From contig CALJUC010000198.1 in the NCBI GenBank assembly GCA_937975585.1, positions 1-5,204 on the forward strand: 5,204 nucleotides of DNA, in the 5' to 3' direction. This document shows positions 1-5,151 of the stretch, in pieces. Both the position numbers and the translations under genes were made by a program. How positions within the stretch are numbered: the stretch's first letter is position 1; every line of letters starts with the position of its first letter. The notes beneath the pieces are model-generated. The model was not told the DNA's origin and made no database searches. It was given only the letters and a program-made list of their open reading frames with translations. Source of the stretch: an uncultured Moraxella sp. Its GTDB lineage: Bacteria; Pseudomonadota; Gammaproteobacteria; Pseudomonadales; Moraxellaceae.

Positions 1-534
1 CTCGATGGCTTTGACCGTGTCATAATCCAAATGGTCCCAATGGTCATGGGTGATGATGAGATAATCGACTTTTGGAAAATCTTCGGGTCGCCAGCGTCTA
101 GTAAATTCAAAGGCAGGGTTAAAATAATCAATCGGCGAACCCGACACCAACACAGGGTCAATCAAAAAGCGTTTGCCGTTTAGCTGTAATAAATACGACG
201 AATGCCCAAACCACAGGTAAAAGTCTTTATCCGTCGGCAAGCTGTCTAATTTGGTATCAAGCATGGGAAAGGGCTTGCTGGGTTTTAACTTCGGGTTTTT
301 ATCAAACAAATACGCCCATATCATCTCAGGCATGGACTGCTTGCCTGTCATGGTACGGGTGATTTCAAGGTTTTGAAAACTGCCGTCTTGATAGTTGGGC
401 GATGCTTGAATACGAGCGAGCCTGTCACCGGTGGGATGCTTGCCAAAAGCAGGTGTATGCAAAAACAGCGTGATACCGACAGCGATAATCAGCAAAAAAA
501 TCAAAAAGAAAATGAGCATTTTTTTTAGTTTCAT
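1..534 (-). CDS. MBL-fold metal-dependent hydrolase, membrane-anchored, partial (C-terminus beyond window)
   Basis: The 178 residues visible begin at an ATG at 534 and run off the left edge. After a short basic start (MKLKK) there is one hydrophobic segment at about residues 6-25, a signal anchor or uncleaved signal peptide, so the enzyme should face the periplasm. The metallo-beta-lactamase fold follows: FGHSS at about 109-113, LIDPV at 124-128, and the metal-binding motif THDHWDH at 162-168 (HxHxDH, two-metal site). The order GHSS, IDPV, HDHWDH is typical of the UlaG/RomA/NAPE-PLD-like branch (COG2220). Members are usually about 330-370 residues, so roughly half is missing here. Substrate cannot be told; phosphodiester or lactone hydrolysis is known in the family. 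No good Shine-Dalgarno lies before the ATG, but the next Met (residue 6) has none either and would lose the basic N-terminus. Family assignment is firm, specific function unknown. Confidence 0.9.
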   Translation of the reverse strand, partial: MKLKKMLIFFLIFLLIIAVGITLFLHTPAFGKHPTGDRLARIQASPNYQDGSFQNLEITRTMTGKQSMPEMIWAYLFDKNPKLKPSKPFPMLDTKLDSLPTDKDFYLWFGHSSYLLQLNGKRFLIDPVLVSGSPIDYFNPAFEFTRRWRPEDFPKVDYLIITHDHWDHLDYDTVKAIE

Positions 535-539
535 CAAGT

Positions 540-584
540 TAGGCTTAAAAAAGATAGGTATATAAAAGATAGGCTTAAAAATAA
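540..584. repeat. Three tandem 15-bp units upstream of the hydrolase start
   Basis: Units at 540-554 (TAGGCTTAAAAAAGA), 555-569 (TAGGTATATAAAAGA) and 570-584 (TAGGCTTAAAAATAA) follow without gaps; units 1 and 3 share their first 11 bases and all share TAGG. A further partial TAGGG lies at 589-593. The array starts 5 bp upstream of the hydrolase ATG, so it would sit in the 5' untranslated region of that mRNA, where a ribosome binding site is otherwise not evident. Function unknown; copy number could vary by slippage. Confidence 0.6.
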
Positions 585-650
585 AAGTTAGGGTATTGAT
601 ATGGGTAATCGCAATGTTTTACAACTTTTTATTTATACAGATGTACCCTA

Positions 651-679
651 CCAATATTTTGCCGTTGATCTGCCGTCAA
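651..679 (-). promoter_or_regulatory. Possible sigma-70 promoter for the MBL-fold hydrolase
   Basis: On the minus strand a TTGACG box (674-679) is followed after 17 bp by TATTGG (651-656), facing the hydrolase gene about 117 bp away. The -35 is good, the -10 weak. This is a consensus match by eye only. Confidence 0.3.
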
Positions 680-797
680 TAAGAAAATCTGAACCTGTGA
701 GATAACCGCCATAGCGCTTTTAACTATGATTATAATTCGCGCTTTTTTTAAATAGCTGATTTTTAGGAATTATAAAATAATAAAATTATCCAATTTA

Positions 798-829
798 ATA
801 GGCAAAAGGTCACTAAGACACTTGCCTAT
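798..829. repeat. Inverted repeat ATAGGCAA/TTGCCTAT
   Basis: ATAGGCAA (798-805) and TTGCCTAT (822-829) are perfect complements with a 16-nt loop. It lies directly next to the terminator at 832-864, on the far side as seen from the operon. It may be an accessory stem of that terminator or unrelated; there is no clean T-run after it on either strand. Confidence 0.45.
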
Positions 830-831
830 CA

Positions 832-864
832 AAAATGCCCACACAAATAACGGGTGGGCATTTT
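832..864 (-). terminator. Intrinsic terminator of the PepSY-ApbE-reductase operon (possibly bidirectional)
   Basis: An 11-bp perfect stem, AAAATGCCCAC (832-842) with GTGGGCATTTT (854-864), encloses an 11-nt loop. On the minus strand the hairpin begins 24 bp after the stop codon of the reductase gene (889) and ends in a T-run. The A/T symmetry of the stem foot means it could also stop plus-strand transcription. Confidence 0.8.
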
Positions 865-888
865 AACGTTACAATAACATAAATTGTA

Positions 889-1611
889 TTACACGGTCTT
901 AGCTATTTTTTGTGGTTTAGCTTGGGGGAGTTTAAGCTGTAAGATACGAAATAACACCACAGTCATCAATAGCAAATTGCTAACCAAATACCATCCCTGC
1001 AACCATAACTGCGAACTATCTGTGCCGACAAATAAGCCATGCGCCACTGTCGATACATACGCCGCTAAGGCAAACGCGTGTAAATAACGCCATGCGGTTT
1101 TGGCAATTTTTTGCTTAAACAATGAGCCAACCGCAATTAGCAACATCGCATACCATGCCACTTGCCCTAACCCAATCCAAAGCCAAGACAACATCGGTAA
1201 ATCGCTGCGATCAAGCATAAAAGGTACGGCAATCTCAAGTAAGGACGGTGCAAGATAGCTATCATTCAATAGCATACCGGCATGCAACAGCGACACCAAC
1301 AACCCAAGCCAAGTAAAAAACTGGTGCCAAGACAAGGCTGTACCGCGCTCAAACCAAAACTGGCTACTTTGGCTACTAATTGACAGCCCTGTCATCACAC
1401 TCAGCCACAGTACGCTATACCCAATGATACCCAACACGCGCGACCATTGCCAAAAACTAGGGCTACCCGCTTGGGTAATTTGAGTGATAAAGGCGGTTAA
1501 GCTGATATCTTGTGTACCAAATACCCAAAAGCTCAGCCAGCCAACCAACGCAATTAACGCAACACTGACAATGACACCAAGTTTTAACCAAGGGTGAGTG
1601 GCTCGTTTCAT
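889..1611 (-). CDS. Ferric-reductase-like transmembrane haem protein
   Basis: A 240-residue integral membrane protein with about six hydrophobic segments (near 11-31, 58-78, 98-116, 141-163, 175-195, 205-226). Four histidines sit in the spacing expected for two stacked b-type haems in the ferric reductase-like domain: H96-x13-H110 on one helix and H178-x12-H191 on another. No FAD- or NADPH-binding domain follows, so it is a membrane electron conduit only, as in YedZ/MsrQ-type proteins, and needs a separate electron source. It is the last gene of the operon, 49 bp after apbE, with only a weak ribosome binding site (GGAAATAG) before its ATG. The link to ApbE suggests exchange of electrons with a flavin carrier in the envelope. 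The haem family call is strong; the partner and direction of electron flow are inference. MsrQ is less likely because no msrP is adjacent in the window. Confidence 0.85.
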   Translation of the reverse strand: MKRATHPWLKLGVIVSVALIALVGWLSFWVFGTQDISLTAFITQITQAGSPSFWQWSRVLGIIGYSVLWLSVMTGLSISSQSSQFWFERGTALSWHQFFTWLGLLVSLLHAGMLLNDSYLAPSLLEIAVPFMLDRSDLPMLSWLWIGLGQVAWYAMLLIAVGSLFKQKIAKTAWRYLHAFALAAYVSTVAHGLFVGTDSSQLWLQGWYLVSNLLLMTVVLFRILQLKLPQAKPQKIAKTV

Positions 1612-1660
1612 ACTATTTCCTATTAATCAATACATTATGCGAATGGAAAGACGCACATGC

Positions 1661-2794
1661 CTAATGTGGGTTGGTGTCGATAAATTGCTGTATGGTGGGA
1701 TTCAGCCATTGCTGATAACCAGTCGGCATCGCTACGATAAATGACAGACCGATTTGGGTTAACCCGTGTTGCTTTAGCCACGCCAAACTTTCTTTAATAC
1801 CCAACAAACAACATAATTTGCTTAACGTCTGTGCCAAATTCGTTGTATTACTCACCTGTAAAAACTGTTTCAATCCTGATGATGATTTGTTCTGTAACGC
1901 ATTTTTTAGCATCTTTGGGTTAATTAAAACACTGGTGCAGATTATATTGCTTAGGCTATTTTTTAATAAATTCACCAAGTGATGTTGTAAGGTATCACCT
2001 TGATACCAATAGCGATAATCGATACCAGACGTCGCCAATACCATATCCGTTACTGGGACGCTTAGGGTCACGCCCGCAGTAGCACATTGCCAATCCGGCA
2101 AAGCAATACTTTCACTGAACGCTGCCAAATTTGGCAGTGGCAATCCTATATCAGTAACTGCCGGCAATGCGACTTGCCACTGGGTTGCGTCATCTAGCTT
2201 GCTAATCTCACCTTGATAGCTGCGGATCACGATATCCCCACCAGCATCTATCAGCACATTCGTGCCCATCTCGCTTAAACGCTCAGCGACGACATCCGCG
2301 GTTAATCCTTTGGCAAATCCACCAAAATCAAGCTTTACTGAATCAGGTAAACTGACTTGACGTGTGGTTGGATCTAAGCCAATCTTTTGCCAATCATCGA
2401 TTGCATCAGTACCTATGACTGATTCGCCTGTTAATGTGGTAGATGCAGCTGTTGACTGGCCTTGCTCAAAGCTATGCTCATAGCTCTGATCATAGCCGCG
2501 CTCTACCAATGCCTGATATACGGTCGGTGTGATTAAACCATCCGTAAGTTTCGCTGATGCAAGACTATGGCTAAGCATCTGCCAAAATGCTTTACTCACG
2601 GGCATACTGCGCGCTGTATTAAGCTGCATTAACTCGCTAGTCGGTAAAAATCGACTAAACATTTGCTCTGCTTGTTGCCAGTCATTTGGTAGCGCCGCCA
2701 GTGCTTGAGGCACGCTTTGTATATGCGTGGTATCGACGGGCTGTGCCAATGCTTGCATCTGACAACCCATCGCATCAAACGCTACGGCAAACAT
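1661..2794 (-). CDS. apbE: ApbE-like FAD:protein FMN transferase, divergent C-terminal half
   Basis: 377 residues. ApbE enzymes transfer FMN from FAD to a Ser/Thr of target proteins. Family hallmarks seen: FDAMGCQMQ at 6-14 (family F.AMGT), FSRFLPTSELMQLN at 46-59, the core KLDFGGFAKGLTADVVAERL at 154-173, NVLIDAGGDIVI at 179-190 and ATSGIDYRYWY at 254-264, then HH at 271-272. After this the usual D-P-x-T-G motif is absent (VNLLKNSLSN at 274-283). The segment that normally carries the Mg-binding Asp and Thr reads TNLAQTLSKLCCLLG (318-332), with Gln and Lys at those places by my alignment. About 20 extra residues lie near 300-318. No signal peptide or lipobox is visible, unlike many periplasmic ApbE proteins. 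AGAGG five bases before the ATG supports this start. Residues 272-331 are encoded by DNA of clearly lower GC. Family call is secure; full activity is uncertain. Confidence 0.85.
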   Translation of the reverse strand: MFAVAFDAMGCQMQALAQPVDTTHIQSVPQALAALPNDWQQAEQMFSRFLPTSELMQLNTARSMPVSKAFWQMLSHSLASAKLTDGLITPTVYQALVERGYDQSYEHSFEQGQSTAASTTLTGESVIGTDAIDDWQKIGLDPTTRQVSLPDSVKLDFGGFAKGLTADVVAERLSEMGTNVLIDAGGDIVIRSYQGEISKLDDATQWQVALPAVTDIGLPLPNLAAFSESIALPDWQCATAGVTLSVPVTDMVLATSGIDYRYWYQGDTLQHHLVNLLKNSLSNIICTSVLINPKMLKNALQNKSSSGLKQFLQVSNTTNLAQTLSKLCCLLGIKESLAWLKQHGLTQIGLSFIVAMPTGYQQWLNPTIQQFIDTNPH

Positions 2795-2820
2795 CCTAAC
2801 CTCTCTTAACGCGCTGGCGC

Positions 2821-3183
2821 TTAACGTGATGAACGTGCTTGTACGCGTGGTTGGCTTTTCACACTAACCACTTGCACGGCCGCTTGCTGCTGTAACCCTG
2901 AACGGCTGACATACGGTAATCCGTTTAATTCATCGGAAACCTGCGCATTTGGTGCATGATTGTTTTGTAAGGCTACCGGTGTGATATCTGATACGATTTG
3001 ACTCTTGGCCACAGCGACTTGATTGCTACTGGGTGTTTCGGTGGATAGCCCATCGGTAAAAAACACTAAAAACACGGCCATCAACACCAACAAGCTATTG
3101 GCCATCACCAACAATTTAATCGTTTGTACCGTGTTGGTTGATTTGGCTTGGGTATTGGTTTGCGTGGCGGTTTTAGTCGTCAT
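2821..3183 (-). CDS. Small single-pass membrane protein, unknown function
   Basis: I chose the ATG at 3183, giving 120 residues (MTTKTATQTN...). It overlaps the stop of the PepSY gene by 11 bp and is preceded by an AAGGGG-type ribosome binding site with good spacing; starts further upstream would lie deep inside that gene. The protein has a Thr/Gln/Asn-rich cytoplasmic N-terminus (1-21), one transmembrane helix (about 22-43, IKLLVMANSLLVLMAVFLVFF in outline), and a polar, low-complexity outer part rich in Ser, Gln, Val and Ala (44-120) ending in RVQARSSR. No cysteine, His cluster or flavinylation motif is present. Its position between PepSY and apbE, with translational coupling, suggests an accessory or scaffold part of the same envelope redox module. 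I do not recognise the family. Confidence 0.75.
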   Translation of the reverse strand: MTTKTATQTNTQAKSTNTVQTIKLLVMANSLLVLMAVFLVFFTDGLSTETPSSNQVAVAKSQIVSDITPVALQNNHAPNAQVSDELNGLPYVSRSGLQQQAAVQVVSVKSQPRVQARSSR

Positions 3184-3631
3184 CGTGTTCCCCTTCTTCT
3201 TCATGCTCGTAGCGCTCATATTCATCGTGACCTGTTTGGTAACTGACTTGTACCGTTTCAGGTTTTGCGCTGGCACGTGGCATAATAATCAGCACATCAC
3301 CAGTTTTGGCATCTAGATAGATTGAGTTTTCGGCGGTGGTGATTTGATAGGCCAATTTGCCTTCATAATTCACCTTTTGAATGCCCTCAATCTTATTTTG
3401 CGGCATGAGCTGATTGGCTTTTTTCAAGGCAACCGTTTCTGTAATACCGCCTGTACTCACGGTTTTAATATCTGCTTTTGGCATTGTACCGGTGGTTAAA
3501 CTTGCTATTTCAGATGCGATAGGCGCTGAACGGTCGGCCGATTTTTGGTTTAGTAAGGTGATAATCACGCCAATACTTAACAAGGTTGTGGTCAATAATA
3601 AGGCGATTACCCAATGTTGCGTGCGGCTCAT
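3173..3631 (-). CDS. PepSY-domain membrane protein with acidic/His-rich C-terminal tail
   Basis: 152 residues. The start is fixed by AGGAGG (3636-3641) four bases before the ATG. A membrane anchor at 7-27 places the rest in the periplasm. Residues about 62-115 are one PepSY domain: ITETVALKKANQL at 63-75 (helix), then the strand block KVNYEGKLAYQI (86-97) and IYLDAKTGDVL (104-114), matching the family pattern with YxV/I and (V/L)DAxTGxVL. The last 19 residues (134-152) hold three His, eleven Asp/Glu and two Tyr, a possible metal-binding or strongly charged tail. First gene of the operon; its end overlaps the next gene. PepSY proteins are known to occur beside apbE and ferric-reductase-like genes in envelope redox loci, so a role in periplasmic electron or metal handling is plausible but inferred. 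Confidence 0.85.
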   Translation of the reverse strand: MSRTQHWVIALLLTTTLLSIGVIITLLNQKSADRSAPIASEIASLTTGTMPKADIKTVSTGGITETVALKKANQLMPQNKIEGIQKVNYEGKLAYQITTAENSIYLDAKTGDVLIIMPRASAKPETVQVSYQTGHDEYERYEHEEEGEHDDD

Positions 3632-3677
3632 AATGCCTCCTATTTATGTCGTCATAGTTACTGCTGTCTTTATGTGT

Positions 3678-3683
3678 ATTATA
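3678..3683 (-). promoter_or_regulatory. Probable -10 box of the PepSY-apbE operon promoter
   Basis: TATAAT on the minus strand, 46 bp upstream of the PepSY start codon, in an otherwise gene-free AT-rich stretch. The sequence 17 bp further upstream (AGGGTA) is a poor -35, and a TTGATA box lies 23 bp away, too far for normal spacing. A weak or activator-dependent promoter would fit. Confidence 0.45.
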
Positions 3684-3725
3684 TGAATGATTTCTTAGCA
3701 TACCCTTATCAATGGTTTAATAGAT

Positions 3726-3737
3726 AACTCATGAGTT
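3726..3737. promoter_or_regulatory. 12-bp perfect palindrome, candidate operator
   Basis: AACTCATGAGTT is a perfect 12-bp palindrome located 42 bp upstream of the operon -10 box and 24 bp outside the insertion sequence end. Its position suits an activator site. There is only one copy, so this is a weak call. Confidence 0.3.
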
Positions 3738-3761
3738 GGACATTAACATGACTGATAGCAA

Positions 3762-3789
3762 GGTGTAGTGGCATAATAAAGCTAGACAG
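3762..3789 (+). repeat. Left terminal inverted repeat of the IS3-family element
   Basis: GGTGTAGTGG (3762-3771) and TAGACAG (3783-3789), separated by 11 bp, match the complement of 5124-5151 with identical spacing; 19 of 28 positions agree. Confidence 0.88.
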
Positions 3790-3807
3790 GTAATAAGAGA
3801 TTATAAT
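3783..3807 (+). promoter_or_regulatory. Possible transposase promoter within IS left end
   Basis: TATAAT (3802-3807) lies 23 bp before the orfA start. The only -35-like box, TAGACA (3783-3788) in the inverted repeat, is 13 bp away, shorter than normal, so a weak promoter is expected. IS3 elements commonly have weak promoters at the left end. Confidence 0.4.
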
Positions 3808-3830
3808 ACCCCAATCGGAGGAATAATCTC

Positions 3831-4106
3831 ATGACAAAAGTTCGCAAAACATACACACCTGCATTTAAACTAGAAATGATAAAACTCATAGAAGAACAAG
3901 GGCAAAAACCTAGTGACGTAGCCACTCAATATGAAATAGCTGAATCCACGTTAGAGAACTGGCTAACACGCTATCGCAGAGAAAAACGAGGCAACCCCAT
4001 AGCGAAGGGTAACGCCCTAACAGAAGAACAACGAGAAATTCAGCGACTAAAAAAAGAAGTAGCCCAGCTCAAACTAGAGCGAGACATTTTAAATGAGGAG
4101 GGATAA
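3831..4106 (+). pseudogene. IS3-family OrfA (helix-turn-helix DNA-binding subunit), 3' end displaced by nested element
   Basis: Starts at ATG 3831 behind a strong GGAGG (3817-3821, 9 bp upstream). The 91 residues carry a Tnp_1-type helix-turn-helix (about 9-50: YTPAFKLEMI, SDVATQYEIAESTLENWL) and a leucine-zipper region (L73, L80, L87; I70, V77) used for dimerisation. OrfA binds the IS ends and regulates transposition. After ERDIL (83-87) the family expects KKA..., but here the reading runs into the nested repeat and ends as NEEG-stop. The ancestral tail is still readable beyond the insert at 4156-4200 as ASALLAIDSLGFHR-stop, in a different frame. So only the last 15 or so residues are lost, and the protein may still bind DNA. 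The region lost is where the A-rich -1 frameshift site that makes OrfAB normally sits. Confidence 0.88.
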
Positions 4107-4154
4107 GCGAAGCACTGCTTCGCCCCGACGCAAGGCGAGAGTTATACTCGAGTG
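4094..4154 (+). repeat. Nested ~61-nt two-hairpin element, copy 1 (in orfA 3' end)
   Basis: This copy begins TGAGGAG and ends GAGTG. It folds into hairpin 1, GCGAAGC-ACT-GCTTCGC (4107-4123), and hairpin 2, GAGT-TAT-ACTC (4139-4149), with the conserved CGACGCAAG (4126-4134) between them. It is about 77% identical (48 of 62 aligned positions) to the reverse complement of 4855-4916. Joining the flanks directly restores the ancestral orfA reading frame, giving ILK-ASALLAID. The family usually has one more Lys, so about three host bases may be missing. No target duplication is seen. It resembles a REP-type or other miniature non-coding element; GGAG 5' of a hairpin also fits REP sequences, but no family is recognised with certainty. 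Confidence 0.82.
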
Positions 4155-5131
4155 GGCATCAGCTCTATTAGCGATAGACAGTCTCGGTTTTCACCGCTAA
4201 TAGAGAAACTAGCCAAAGCAAATCCCCGAATCAGTAAAGTTAAATTATGTGAGCTGTTTGCCGTAGCAAGGAGTACTCACTATCTAGCAAAAAAGCCCAA
4301 GATGCCCAGCCTTAAGCAAATCAACTTAACGCTCTGGGTAAAACAAGCCTTTGCCCAATCCAAAGGCTCGGCAGGGGCAAGAACGCTATCAGCGATCGTG
4401 AGCCAACAACATAATGTCAAACTCACTCGCTACAAAGCAAGCAAAATCATGGCACAGCAAGGCTTGGTCAGCCGTCAGCTTATCCGCCATCGCTACAGCA
4501 AAGCGGATAAAGAACACGCCATACATGACAACCTGCTTAAACGAGCATTCAGCCCAACTGCGCCAAACCAAGTATGGACAGGCGATGTGACTTACATCCG
4601 TACCCAAGCAGGATTTTGTTATCTAGCGGTGGTGATTGACCTATTCTTTCGCAATATTATGGGATTTGCCATGAGTGATAGCCCTGACAGTAAACTGACA
4701 ATACAAGCCCTTAAAATGGCTTATACGGTGCGTTTAGAGCCATCCAATGTGCTATTTCATTCTGATCAAGGCACGCATTACACCAGTCGAGCATTTGCCG
4801 ATGCGATTGCCCAGTGCAAAGGCATGAAACATAGTATGAGTCGCCGTGGTAATTCACTGCGGGCTTAGCCCTTGTCTTGCGTCGCTGCAAAGCAGTGCTT
4901 TGCTAATCGCTCCTCAGGGATAACGCCCCAACTGAGCGGTTTTTTAGAAGTTTTAAGACAGAGTGGATGCCCAGAAAAGGATATGATGATTTGGCTCAAG
5001 CAAGAGTCGATGTCGCCAGTTATATCATCGGCTATTACAGTCAAGTTAGACCACACAGCTTCAATGATTACTTAACACCAGTCGAGAAAGAAATACAGTT
5101 TTTTAATCAAAATCTCTTAAAGGCTGTCTAA
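4152..5131 (+). pseudogene. IS3-family OrfB transposase (DDE integrase core), split by nested element
   Basis: The first part (4152-4868) reads as 238 residues from a GTG that belongs to the nested repeat; native IS sequence resumes at about 4155 (GISSISDRQSRF). It contains an N-terminal HTH_21-like segment (about 55-115) and the rve core with catalytic Asp in WTGDVTYI (D145) and HSDQG (D205). After SMSRRGN (228-234) the frame enters the second repeat and stops at 4866-4868. The remainder continues two frames away from 4919 as DNAPTERFFRSFKTEWMP, with the catalytic Glu in PTERFF, then YIIGYYSQVRPHSFNDY and ends with LLKAV-stop at 5129-5131. Thus the third DDE residue is separated from the first two and the enzyme is inactive. 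Apart from the insert the sequence is well preserved, suggesting recent inactivation. Confidence 0.92.
4855..4916 (-). repeat. Nested ~62-nt two-hairpin element, copy 2 (in orfB, inverted)
   Basis: Read on the minus strand this begins TGAGGAG and ends GCAGTG, like copy 1. In plus-strand coordinates hairpin 1 is GCAAAGC-AGT-GCTTTGC (4887-4903) and hairpin 2 is GGGC-TTA-GCCC (4861-4871). Relative to copy 1 the hairpin 1 stem has one G-C to A-T pair change and hairpin 2 has two changed pairs, all compensated on both strands. The insert lies between Asn and the expected Cys-Trp of RRGN-CWDNAP. Taking out 62 nt restores frame as GN-WDNAP, one codon short of the family pattern. The stop codon that ends the first orfB part is in the hairpin 2 loop. 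Confidence 0.84.
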
Positions 5132-5151
5132 TTAATCTTGACCACTACACC
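5124..5151 (-). repeat. Right terminal inverted repeat of the IS3-family element
   Basis: CTGTCTA (5124-5130) and CCACTACACC (5142-5151) mirror the left end. The orfB stop codon TAA (5129-5131) lies within the repeat, as is common in IS3 elements. Confidence 0.88.

Larger units (their letters stand above)
535..888. other. AT-rich intergenic region between two minus-strand units
   Basis: This 354-bp stretch has no convincing coding sequence on either strand. It holds the 15-bp tandem repeat, a possible hydrolase promoter, an 8-bp inverted repeat (798-829) and the terminator of the upstream operon (832-864), each listed separately. A TATAAT at 731-736 lies inside the palindrome ATTATAAT and so reads as a -10 box on both strands, but neither direction has a recognisable -35 box. 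The rest (about 585-650 and 680-797) shows no other structure I can support. Confidence 0.6.
3762..5151 (+). mobile_element. IS3-family (IS3 group) insertion sequence, complete ends, inactive
   Basis: The element spans 1390 bp, or about 1267 bp once the two nested 61/62-nt inserts are taken out, close to the roughly 1.25 kb usual for the IS3 group. It has matching inverted repeats, an orfA with helix-turn-helix and leucine zipper, and an orfB with DDE catalytic core in the -1 frame relative to the ancestral orfA, all hallmarks of IS3. The motif set RRGN...WDNAPTERFF, EWMP and YIIGYYSQVRPHSFN points to the IS3 group. Both genes are broken by small inserts, so the copy cannot make its own OrfAB transposase but keeps ends that might be moved in trans. 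The tips may begin two bases inside (TG...CA, 3764-5149). No target-site duplication is visible: the flanks read TAGCAA on the left and TGAGCA on the right. Confidence 0.92.

Noticed and set aside
714..750. GCGC...GCGC followed by a T-run, as a terminator
   Set aside because: The stem would be only 4 bp of a self-complementary word around a 21-nt AT-rich loop; not convincing.
884..1087. Plus-strand open frame of 67 codons
   Set aside because: It lies antisense within the ferric-reductase-like gene, has no family motif, and its start sits beside the terminator; a shadow frame.
3184..3276. Upstream extension of the small membrane protein (start at 3276)
   Set aside because: It would overlap the PepSY gene by over 100 bp, while the ATG at 3183 has its own ribosome binding site and normal overlap.
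3023..3316. Plus-strand 97-codon hydrophobic frame
   Set aside because: Antisense to two real overlapping genes; its hydrophobic look comes from complement of Asn/Asp/Lys/Glu-rich coding.
4094..4154. Integron attC site or CRISPR-like repeat
   Set aside because: No R'/R'' core (GTTRRRY/RYYYAAC) and no integron cassette; only two copies, inverted and far apart, so not a CRISPR array.
4865..5075. Open frames on both strands across the end of orfB (67 and 63 codons)
   Set aside because: They arise from the nested repeat plus out-of-frame transposase sequence; the in-frame transposase tail is readable from 4919.
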